The notes under the pieces: model-generated
What the model was told of the DNA's origin: nothing
The model's database searches: none
What the model saw: the letters and a program-made list of their open reading frames with translations, nothing else
Translations under genes and position numbers: made by a program
NCBI GenBank assembly: GCA_964419255.1
Contig: CAYQOU010000114.1
Span: 1 to 6,934 of the forward strand
Direction: 5' to 3'
DNA: 6,934 nucleotides
Origin: CAZPHU01 sp964419255
Lineage (GTDB): Bacteria; Fibrobacterota; Chitinivibrionia; Chitinivibrionales; CAYFVL01
Shown: piece by piece, positions 1 to 5,921 of the stretch
How the letters are laid out: each line of letters opens with the position of its first letter
Position numbering within the stretch: the first letter of the stretch is position 1

Positions 1-47
1 AAGTCACAAAAGTCCTCAGCCTGATCCCGCTCATCGAGCCCATACAT
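1..47 (-). CDS. Possible 5' end of a gene running off the left edge
   Basis: On the minus strand an AAAAGGA motif (complement of 51-57) precedes two candidate ATG codons, at 45-47 (3-base spacing) and 41-43 (7-base spacing). Both frames stay open to the edge of the window, giving MYGLDERDQAEDFCD or MGSMSGIRLRTFVT. The ribosome binding site favours the second start by spacing. Only about 15 codons are visible, so no product can be named and the call could be chance. Confidence 0.25.
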   Translation of the reverse strand, partial: MYGLDERDQAEDFCD

Positions 48-71
48 CGCTCCTTTTATTGGTATTGATAA

Positions 72-95
72 AAAATTGGTCTGCAAAAACGCAGA
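72..95 (-). terminator. Weak terminator-like hairpin, minus strand
   Basis: Read on the minus strand, TCTGC (95-91) and GCAGA (84-80) form a perfect 5-bp stem around a 6-base loop. After four bases a run of six T follows (about 75-70). It could end transcription coming from the 291-1646 gene before the possible gene at the left edge. The stem is short and the T run is offset, so this is tentative. Confidence 0.2.
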
Positions 96-242
96 AGGTG
101 ACCATAATCACATCCTGTTAGTAGCTTAAACTCAGCCAGCCCATAAAGCTTCTTCCTTTTAATATGGTATAGGTATGTCCGGCAAAGTCGGAGGTTCACT
201 AGATTAGGATAACAGGCGTCAGGCAGAGGGCAAACTTAACTA

Positions 243-286
243 AATTGAGCTATCCACACAAATCGCCACGAAAGAATCGCTCAATT
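243..286. repeat. Inverted repeat just downstream of the 451-residue gene
   Basis: AATTGAGC at 243-250 is matched by its perfect inverse GCTCAATT at 279-286, with a 28-base loop. It begins five bases beyond the stop codon of the minus-strand gene (291-293). The stem is AT-rich and has no adjoining T run on the minus strand, so it may be a weak 3' end structure or chance. The rest of 1-290 holds nothing else I can support. Confidence 0.3.
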
Positions 287-290
287 CAGG

Positions 291-1646
291 TTACATACTT
301 CTCCGCCTGAACTCCGGCATGAGGGATAGCTCATAGCGCACCATACGCAGCTCAAGCAGGCTTTGTGCCGGAGCCTGATCAAGGATCTCCTCTGCGATAT
401 CCAACACCTCTGCATCCAGACGACAGAATGCTTGGAATTTTTCCTCCACTCCGCACGCTCTCAGCAGTTTGCGATTTTCCCGGCGCTCCCACTCGGTCAC
501 CATGGCAATCATTGCGGGAAAGCCGACCAGTTGATCGGGAGTCCAGTACATGAACGATTTAAACGGCGAGCTGTCGATCATTTCCAGCAGACTCATAGCT
601 GCCTTGTAGGAATCTTTTCTGCAGTGTGCCTCCCAGATCTCTTTACTCTCGGCGCCCAAACAAGGCAGATGAATCGAAACCGCATCCAGGAGTATAACAG
701 CCGAGCGGTAAAACTCCCCTTCCATCTTGTCGAATTTTTCCCACAGATAGTGGTTTTGAAATTGCTTTATCAGGCCGGAGAATTTTTCATACTTGGTGAT
801 AATCTCAGCCCGCCGCCCTTCAGCAAGACTCTCCTCATCCACCAGTTTCTGTACGGTGTTCTGAAGTGTCCGGAAGAATGCCCCCGGAGTAAGCTGATCC
901 GGCGAAAACATCTCCAGCCGACGGATCTGTTCCTCCTGCTTCAATCTGTCCTCATAGATATCATACGCATCGACACTTCGCCACTTTTTCAGTTTAAGGT
1001 CATTTAATACCCTCATCGCAACAACCACCCCATGCCGTGCCTGACGTACCTTTTGCAGAGCTGAATGATCGTGAAACTGAGCTGTCGATTCGGCAAGACG
1101 CCTCTCGACGATTCGAAGGGCCGCAACTTCCCCGGCAATGCCGGCGGTGGAGCAGTTATCAGAATGCAGCGGATCAATCAGCCGCGCAATAAGGTTGTTC
1201 ATATCATCGACATTCCAAAAGTGGCCATCACTTCTTCCCACGGTGAGAAAAACTCTGCTGTTTTCTCCTCGGCTTCCCGGTACCAACAGCTCCCATGTGG
1301 CCTTATATTTGGGAATTTGCATCAAGGCATCTTCTTCCTTCAGTCTCCGTTGAAGCAGTATGTACGCCTTATCGGTTATTTTTATGAGCATATTTTCATC
1401 CAACCGGTCTACAATCGTCTCCCAAAGTCTATATCGCTCACCTTCGAGTGCATCGATCTTTGCACCGAGAGGCTCTTTCAGAAGATATTCAAGCTTATTT
1501 TTGAATTCTGTGAATCTTTCTGAAAGAGCTTTTATGACAAAACCATTATCAGGTACCTTTATACTGGCTTGTTTCAGGAAATCTCTGACAAATGCAGCAA
1601 AATGGGAATGCGAGATAGTATTTGCTTTTTTACATGGCGGAAGCAT
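291..1646 (-). CDS. Hypothetical protein, about 451 residues, unrecognised family
   Basis: I do not recognise this protein. It is rich in Glu, Arg, Lys and Leu, and long stretches look alpha-helical. There is no signal peptide with the start chosen here, no obvious membrane segment, and no P-loop, helicase or nuclease motif that I can see. A less charged middle part contains GRSDGHFWNVDDMNN. The protein ends in a basic MPEFRRRSM. The start is set at the ATG at 1644-1646 because AAAGGA lies 9 bases upstream. The frame extends 16 codons further to a TTG at 1692-1694, next to a stop, and that start has no ribosome binding site. The longer form would add a hydrophobic N-terminus (MIFGSLVSPIIKGLLIM) that could pass for a membrane anchor. 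The gene is divergent from the polyester-hydrolase-like gene and shares its upstream region. It is probably cytoplasmic; the function is unknown. Confidence 0.75.
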   Translation of the reverse strand: MLPPCKKANTISHSHFAAFVRDFLKQASIKVPDNGFVIKALSERFTEFKNKLEYLLKEPLGAKIDALEGERYRLWETIVDRLDENMLIKITDKAYILLQRRLKEEDALMQIPKYKATWELLVPGSRGENSRVFLTVGRSDGHFWNVDDMNNLIARLIDPLHSDNCSTAGIAGEVAALRIVERRLAESTAQFHDHSALQKVRQARHGVVVAMRVLNDLKLKKWRSVDAYDIYEDRLKQEEQIRRLEMFSPDQLTPGAFFRTLQNTVQKLVDEESLAEGRRAEIITKYEKFSGLIKQFQNHYLWEKFDKMEGEFYRSAVILLDAVSIHLPCLGAESKEIWEAHCRKDSYKAAMSLLEMIDSSPFKSFMYWTPDQLVGFPAMIAMVTEWERRENRKLLRACGVEEKFQAFCRLDAEVLDIAEEILDQAPAQSLLELRMVRYELSLMPEFRRRSM

Positions 1647-1655
1647 GATCAGCAG

Positions 1656-1661
1656 TCCTTT
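1656..1661 (-). promoter_or_regulatory. Ribosome binding site that decides the start of the 451-residue gene
   Basis: The minus strand reads AAAGGA here, 9 bases before the ATG at 1644-1646. The alternative upstream TTG at 1692-1694 has no such motif, so the shorter protein is preferred. Confidence 0.6.
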
Positions 1662-1713
1662 GATAATGGGTGAAACCAGCGATCCGAAGATCAAGGATCA
1701 AAACCATGTTTTT

Positions 1714-1743
1714 CGCTTTACCACCCAAAAAGGGGATAAAGCG
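1714..1743. repeat. Inverted repeat CGCTTTA...TAAAGCG
   Basis: CGCTTTA (1714-1720) and TAAAGCG (1737-1743) are perfect 7-base inverse copies. Between them CCC and GGGG flank AAAAA and can partly extend the stem. No T run follows on either strand, which argues against a terminator. Its place 68 bases upstream of the 451-residue gene fits an operator or a 5' leader hairpin. Confidence 0.5.
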
Positions 1744-1769
1744 AATCATACGATCTTTTTCTAAAAATC

Positions 1770-1793
1770 CGACAAATAAACGCTTTATTGTCG
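1770..1793. repeat. Imperfect palindrome with a third CGCTTTA copy
   Basis: CGACAA (1770-1775) and TAAA (1777-1780) pair with TTTATTGTCG (1784-1793), leaving one bulged A and a 3-base loop. The stem is about 10 bp. CGCTTTA recurs at 1781-1787, the third copy of the heptamer within 75 bases. It may be a regulator binding site. Confidence 0.45.
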
Positions 1794-1965
1794 CATTATT
1801 TATCTATGTGTCCCTGACTTTTTTCGAGTAACCGAGAAGCCGAACACCGGGAAACCGATTCCGGCTTTGTTGGATCAGGTCTTTATAAATATATTTATCT
1901 ACATATCCAAATTTAAAATTAATAACCTTTTTATCTGAGATGACAAAATACCAGGGCCAGGACCC

Positions 1966-2931
1966 ATGTATAATATTTTCATCGGCGTATGTCTGACAGT
2001 GATGCTTATTATGGACACCTGCCTCTGCCGGCAGAGTGAAAATGAATCGGTTTCGATGAATGAATCACCCTTTTCAGAAGGCTCCCACTCATTTTCCACA
2101 TTCATCATATCCAGCAGATTACCCGATTACATGAAAGATGTCGATGATCTGACTTTTCGAATACCTGCTTACGACAAAACCTCCACTCTTCCAACTCTTA
2201 TCATTGAACCCGGTTTCTTCTCATCCACGACAAGACTGGACGACTTACAAAATCTCTATGCATCATATGGGTTTCTGGTTATCGGAGTTAACAACAAATC
2301 CCATTTCAATCTTATTACAACCTCCCTTCAGCCATATAGAGATGCCCTTTTGCAAACGGTTCGATATGTGGTGGATAGTCAGAGAGATAAAAGACATGAC
2401 CTTTATGGACTGATCGACACCGCGGCAATTGGCATAAGCGGCCACTCGATGGGAGGAGGGGGAACAATTTTGGCATGCAACGCGGTTTCCGATCCATACA
2501 GTCGCTATATTAAAGCCGCCATTGCGATGAACCCTTTTGGAAAATGCGCAGGTGAGTCGATCAGGGCTCCAATCCTGCTGATTGCATCGGAGCTGGATTC
2601 ACTGACAAATCCTTTCATGCCCGGCGTTTCCACCTCGCCGGAGGATATCTACGCCAGTTATCTGTCTATTCCCGCGAACACGGCTAAATGCTTTGCCCTG
2701 TTCAAAGGCATGGGTCACAATGGCATTATCGACAGAACACCCCTTTTTAAGACCAGTGGGAAAATATCATTCTATTTTCCGACAATGGTAAGCTGGTTCA
2801 AGGTATACCTTTCAAATGATACATCCTACAGCTGCTATATCGACATGGCGGAACAGGAGTTCGCGAAGATAAAGGGAAGGTTTACCAACAAGGGAAGCAT
2901 CCCTGCATATACATGCACATTACGGGAGTAA
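1966..2931 (+). CDS. Exported alpha/beta hydrolase of the cutinase / PET-hydrolase-like group
   Basis: This is a probable secreted serine esterase that hydrolyses ester bonds, possibly in polyesters or lipids. Residues 1-21 are hydrophobic and end in CLC, giving a signal-peptide-like or lipoprotein-like N-terminus, though it lacks the usual Lys/Arg and a canonical lipobox. The mature domain starts near residue 45. Seen directly: EPGF (81-84), the usual oxyanion-hole segment; GHSMGGGGT (159-167) with nucleophile Ser161; ASELDSLTNP (207-216) with likely catalytic Asp211; and KGMGHNG (247-253) with likely His251. WFKVYLSNDTSYSC (277-290) strongly resembles the same region of bacterial PET hydrolases. 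Cys290 and Cys317 match their C-terminal disulfide. The second active-site disulfide of Ideonella PETase appears absent, and the Trp usually found after the beta-strand holding AMNP is Phe191. The length of 321 is slightly above the family norm of about 290-310. It lies upstream of dsbD on the same strand. The fold call is confident; the polyester substrate is inference. Confidence 0.85.
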   Translation: MYNIFIGVCLTVMLIMDTCLCRQSENESVSMNESPFSEGSHSFSTFIISSRLPDYMKDVDDLTFRIPAYDKTSTLPTLIIEPGFFSSTTRLDDLQNLYASYGFLVIGVNNKSHFNLITTSLQPYRDALLQTVRYVVDSQRDKRHDLYGLIDTAAIGISGHSMGGGGTILACNAVSDPYSRYIKAAIAMNPFGKCAGESIRAPILLIASELDSLTNPFMPGVSTSPEDIYASYLSIPANTAKCFALFKGMGHNGIIDRTPLFKTSGKISFYFPTMVSWFKVYLSNDTSYSCYIDMAEQEFAKIKGRFTNKGSIPAYTCTLRE

Positions 2932-3024
2932 TGAGGGAGACGCACATGACTTTCACGTTGGGTAAATTTTTTTTGATACACGACGTATATTAAACGATCG
3001 AAACATCCATATTTCGCCTGCAGC

Positions 3025-3029
3025 AGGAG
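3025..3029 (+). promoter_or_regulatory. Ribosome binding site of dsbD
   Basis: AGGAG lies 9 bases before the ATG at 3039, a strong canonical site. The 107-base gap from the hydrolase gene also contains a T-rich stretch and TATATT at 2986-2991, but I find no well-spaced -35 partner. Co-transcription with the hydrolase and an own promoter are both possible. Confidence 0.7.
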
Positions 3030-3038
3030 CATTGTTCG

Positions 3039-4685
3039 ATGCAAATCAAGGGATTGGTACTCATTTTCAGCTTTTTTGCCGCGACGTTTGCCCAAGGACT
3101 ACTTTCGCTTGAAAATCTCGACAGCACCTCCACAGCAGGCGCGTCAAAAGATCCGGTTACTATTAGATCGTCACATCAGCAAACCGACTCCACACTCACT
3201 GTTTCTCTCACGCTCTCCATGGACAAGGATGTTCACCTCTACTCCTCGGAATCCAACTTCTTCAAGGTGGCGATAACCGATTCGACCGGACTGAGCCAAA
3301 CGCACCTGGATGTGGGTACGCCGGTTTCCATCAGGAATTTCGATGGTACTACCGCGCAGGCTTTTAAAGACGGTCATCAGATCGTAATCCGCCACAGAAT
3401 AGATTCATCGAACTGGCGACTGGAAGGTTATCTGCAATACCAGGCGTGTGATGAAACCATGTGCTTCACTCCGCAGAAACATTCGTTCTCCTTTTCCGAT
3501 TCACAATCCCAACCGCTCGCACATGCCACTACGACACCAACGCAGGCACCCGCGACAGGCGAGAATCTTTCTAACCTGATAGACGATTTTTCTTTCAGCG
3601 GCAAGGCGGCCGGATATCTGAAACCCGCGGCATTCAATGGGTTTTTGGATGACCCGGCCGGGGCGGGAAGTACTCAAGGCGGTTTTGCCGGAAAGAGCCT
3701 GCTTCTGGTGATTTTTCTTACGGTTCTTGGGGGAATAGCTCTTAATCTAACTCCCTGTGTGCTTCCGATGATACCAATCACACTGTCGGTGCTGGGAGCG
3801 GGGACACAGGCAAGTACCCGATCGCGCGGTCTGCTGCTGGGAGGCATATACGGGCTGGCGATGGCTTTGACATACGGGGCGCTGGGCGTTTTTGTCATCC
3901 TGACCGGAACTCAGTTCGGTACACTCAACAGCTCTCCCCTGTTCAATATCGTCATAGCCGGAATATTTATCATACTGGCACTGGGCATGTTTGATATAAT
4001 TCATATCGATTTCACCAGGTATCGCAGCGGAATCCGTCAAAACACCCGGTCTCGGGGAAAAATTGTCCCCGCCTTCGGCATGGGCATAGTTGCCGCACTG
4101 CTGGCGGGCGCATGCGTTGCCCCGGTGGTATTATCCGTCATTCTATACTCATCCGGACTGTATGCGGAAGGTAACAGCGCGGCACTTCTTCTCCCCTTCC
4201 TTTTAGGCGCCGGAATGGGGATGCCCTGGCCTCTTGCAGGAGCGGGGCTGTCCTTCCTGCCAAAACCCGGAAACTGGATGATTTGGGTACGAAATATTTT
4301 CGGCGGTGTCATTCTGGCCATTGCCCTGTATTATGGCTGGACAGCTTTTTCCCTCTATCAGGACAGTCCAAAAAATGCCGATACAAAGCTTACCGGTGAA
4401 GCACCCGATCAACAGCTCCCCTGGATTCACGATCTGGAAGAGGGATTGCGTAAGGCACAGGCTACCGGAAAACCGGTACTGATAGATTTCTGGGCTACCT
4501 GGTGCAAGAACTGTAAAACAATGGATCTTACCACGTTTAGAGATGAGTCGGTCGGCAGGAAACTCGATTCATACATCCTGGTCAAATATCAGGCCGAAAA
4601 GCCAAACGATCCACAAACGAAAAAGGTGCTGGACAAATTCGGCGTAATCGGTCTGCCAACCTATGTGGTCATGCAACCACAGTAA
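3039..4685 (+). CDS. dsbD: Thiol:disulfide interchange protein DsbD, apparently cut short at its C-terminus
   Basis: DsbD carries electrons from cytoplasmic thioredoxin across the inner membrane to periplasmic thiol proteins. Three modules are visible. A signal peptide (about 1-19) leads into the periplasmic N-domain with YQACDETMC; Cys137 and Cys142 form its redox pair, spaced CX4C. Residues about 218-440 form the multi-helix CcdA-like core with LNLTPCVLPMIP (Cys240) and LAGACVAPVV (Cys359), the two membrane cysteines. The C-terminal thioredoxin domain (about 460 on) has FWATWCKNC (Cys489, Cys492) and the cis-proline loop GLPTY (Pro540). The protein ends at 548, only eight residues past that proline, so the last beta strand and helix of the thioredoxin fold are missing; family members normally have about 20-30 more residues. 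The same frame resumes directly after the TAA with a fitting sequence (see 4686-4919). The upstream neighbour is an exported, cysteine-containing hydrolase, which may be a client, but that is inference. Confidence 0.9.
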   Translation: MQIKGLVLIFSFFAATFAQGLLSLENLDSTSTAGASKDPVTIRSSHQQTDSTLTVSLTLSMDKDVHLYSSESNFFKVAITDSTGLSQTHLDVGTPVSIRNFDGTTAQAFKDGHQIVIRHRIDSSNWRLEGYLQYQACDETMCFTPQKHSFSFSDSQSQPLAHATTTPTQAPATGENLSNLIDDFSFSGKAAGYLKPAAFNGFLDDPAGAGSTQGGFAGKSLLLVIFLTVLGGIALNLTPCVLPMIPITLSVLGAGTQASTRSRGLLLGGIYGLAMALTYGALGVFVILTGTQFGTLNSSPLFNIVIAGIFIILALGMFDIIHIDFTRYRSGIRQNTRSRGKIVPAFGMGIVAALLAGACVAPVVLSVILYSSGLYAEGNSAALLLPFLLGAGMGMPWPLAGAGLSFLPKPGNWMIWVRNIFGGVILAIALYYGWTAFSLYQDSPKNADTKLTGEAPDQQLPWIHDLEEGLRKAQATGKPVLIDFWATWCKNCKTMDLTTFRDESVGRKLDSYILVKYQAEKPNDPQTKKVLDKFGVIGLPTYVVMQPQ

Positions 4686-4919
4686 GCCGGCATGATCCTG
4701 CTCGGACCGACTCGGAAGGAAACTGTGGATTGGTGTAAAGCAGAGAACCCATACGTCTCGCTACTCAATTCACCATCATATACCGCTGATACCGGTCCGA
4801 TCATCAGGCCTGAAAATCATTCCCAAAAAAAATCTTCGGCTCCCAGCGATTATCTGCATAAACTGAACATTTATTCGATTGGGAAACTTGTCATGATCAT
4901 CGATGTAATCCTTTCCTAA
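4686..4919 (+). pseudogene. In-frame continuation of dsbD beyond its stop codon
   Basis: Directly after the TAA at 4683-4685 the dsbD frame stays open for 77 codons to TAA at 4917-4919. The first part, AGMILLGPTRKETVDWCKAE, fits the pattern of the final strand and helix of a thioredoxin domain: hydrophobic strand, Gly-aromatic/Pro turn, then an acidic-start helix with Trp/Leu. This is the part the 548-residue product lacks. The remaining roughly 55 residues (Ser, Pro and Asn-rich, then a hydrophobic end) match nothing I know and may be frame extension after the original stop. An ATG lies at 4692 but has no ribosome binding site, so a separate 75-residue gene is unlikely. Confidence 0.5.
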
Positions 4920-4962
4920 TCGGTGGTATTAGTGGAATTTCATGACATTTTTCACACGACTC

Positions 4963-5451
4963 TCATCTCAGCTTAAACAAATTCATATAGATGACACGAA
5001 GCGGTTCTGGTCTATCCTTGCCGTACAGAAGGTGTCGCAGCGAATCGTCTATCCAGATCGCAAGCGGAGTGAGAAGAAACCAGACGGGAAGATAGAGGAA
5101 GGTGATTTGATCTCCGATGGTCAGTGGCCAGCCCTCATAGCTCCAGAGGCGAAGCTCTAACCACACATTGAGCAGAAGTCCGAATACCAGCTCGATCACA
5201 TATATGCCTGTGGTACCAATAACCGCCATCAACCACACCGGCATCTTTCTTCTTTCATTGAGCAGCCCGATCAGCAGTCCGCAGAGGCCGCCGATGGGAA
5301 ACATCCACAAGCTGGTCCATCCTGCAAGTGATAATGGTGACAGCCCGTTCCAATCCGCAAGCTCCATACGGGCTGTTCGCATCAGCAACTCCATAATAAG
5401 ATACAATCCACCAAAGAAACAAAGAACTGCAAAATTCTTTCTGAACTTCAT
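4963..5451 (-). CDS. Small integral membrane protein, CmpB-type putative ABC-transporter family (PF06541-like)
   Basis: This 162-residue protein has four likely membrane helices at about 8-24, 45-65, 72-97 and 115-134, with short loops. The last half resembles the CmpB / putative ABC-transporter type IV family: a helix ending GLLLNVWLELRLWSYEG, then WPLTIGDQITFLYLPVWFLL. In that family a Trp-(Asp)-Tyr-Ser motif is followed by a Gly-Gln-Ile helix and Trp-Phe. Here Trp103-Ser-Tyr105 replaces the common WDYS, and GDQI stands for GQI. The acidic pair Asp135-Asp136 follows the last helix. The family's function is poorly established and there is no ATPase partner in view, so a transport role is not supported here. 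AAGGA 9 bases before the ATG supports the start. The gene is convergent with dsbD and its extension, leaving 43 bases between them. The membrane topology is secure; the family call is moderate. Confidence 0.75.
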   Translation of the reverse strand: MKFRKNFAVLCFFGGLYLIMELLMRTARMELADWNGLSPLSLAGWTSLWMFPIGGLCGLLIGLLNERRKMPVWLMAVIGTTGIYVIELVFGLLLNVWLELRLWSYEGWPLTIGDQITFLYLPVWFLLTPLAIWIDDSLRHLLYGKDRPEPLRVIYMNLFKLR

Positions 5452-5459
5452 TTAAGCTC

Positions 5460-5476
5460 ATCCTTTCCTGAAGGAT
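5460..5476 (-). promoter_or_regulatory. Hairpin overlapping the ribosome binding site of the CmpB-like gene
   Basis: On the minus strand ATCCTT (5476-5471) and AAGGAT (5465-5460) form a perfect 6-bp stem around a 5-base loop (CAGGA). The second arm contains AAGGA, the ribosome binding site placed 9 bases before the ATG at 5451. Folding would hide this site, so translation might be controlled by structure. The stem is short and AT-rich, so its effect is uncertain. Confidence 0.4.
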
Positions 5477-5572
5477 TTCAAGGCTTGAATCCGAGACAAA
5501 TTGAAAAATGCGAATTTGAGAACAGATGAATATAGTCAATGCAAAAGGCGGAATTATTCGTTTTTGATATAA

Positions 5573-5895
5573 TTTCTCACTAACATCCCATCAGGAATCG
5601 TCCAAAACAGCCATAAAACAGCAATCTGTCTAATCTGCAAAGCTTCAGATCCGGACACAGCAGATGATGTAACGGTTTTAATCATCAGTGCGCCAGATTC
5701 GCTCTGCGGTGCGTATCCGCATGACAATTGACGGCTTAACATTCGGAGTCAGTAATGGTAGCGCCATCGATTCCGAGACTGTAACTATATCGGTCCAGAA
5801 CAATAACCGACCGCCAGTCATCGGTATCGATGGATATGCAAGGTGATCAGGTAAGCTTTGCCGAGAATGACTAAATCAAACTTCAGCTCACCGCT
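5573..5895 (+). pseudogene. Decayed cadherin/Ig-like repeat protein fragment
   Basis: Three successive pieces in three different frames read as one tandem-repeat surface protein. The first (5573-5731) gives FLTNIPSGIVQNS, then KASDPDTADDVTVLIISAPD, the start of a cadherin-like or Ig-like domain with its ASDPD motif, ending at a TGA. The second (5718-5846) gives LTFGVSNGSAIDSETVTISV followed by QNNNRPPVI, the last strand of such a domain and the classic NRPPV linker. The third (5827-5895) gives MQGDQVSFAEND, a TAA stop at 5872-5874, then IKLQLTA, the opening of the next domain. About 20 residues appear lost between pieces one and two. No start codon with a ribosome binding site is present. Such repeats occur in large secreted adhesins and glycoside hydrolases. 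It runs tail-to-tail into the minus-strand CBM protein. The signals are clear by motif, and the gene is certainly not functional as it stands. Confidence 0.7.
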
Positions 5896-5921
5896 GAATG
5901 CGGGGCAACGGATTGTTATAT

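Larger units (their letters stand above)
1695..1965. promoter_or_regulatory. Divergent intergenic region with putative promoters and operators
   Basis: No coding sequence is apparent. The left part holds two hairpins containing CGCTTTA, listed separately. A third inverted repeat pairs AAGCCG (1837-1842) with CGGCTT (1862-1867). The stretch 1880-1935 is strongly AT-rich and includes TATAAAT at 1884-1890, a plausible but unproven -10 element for the rightward hydrolase gene; I cannot place a convincing matched -35. The hydrolase ATG at 1966 is preceded by AGGG at 1953-1956 (9-base spacing) and AGGA at 1959-1962 (3-base spacing), both modest ribosome binding sites. An in-frame TGA at 1936-1938 rules out a start further upstream. 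Confidence 0.45.

Noticed and set aside
363..1523. Long plus-strand open frames opposite the 451-residue gene
   Set aside because: They lie fully inside the minus-strand gene, lack good ribosome binding sites and give cysteine- and proline-rich sequences of no known type.
1837..1867. AAGCCG/CGGCTT inverted repeat as a terminator
   Set aside because: No adequate T run follows on either strand and there is no gene end nearby; it is kept only as part of the divergent regulatory region.
2931..2993. A 20-codon open frame whose ATG overlaps the hydrolase stop codon (TAATG)
   Set aside because: It is very short, has low-complexity T-rich codons and no recognisable product; the overlap is probably chance.
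4692..4919. Separate 75-residue gene
   Set aside because: It is in frame with dsbD right after its stop, has no ribosome binding site, and its first part fits the missing thioredoxin end.
4916..4932. Hairpin CTAAT/ATTAG between the convergent genes as a terminator
   Set aside because: The stem is only 5 bp and AT-rich, and no T run follows directly.
5554..5742. Minus-strand open frame of 62 codons
   Set aside because: It lies opposite the plus-strand cadherin-like remnant, which explains the sequence better.
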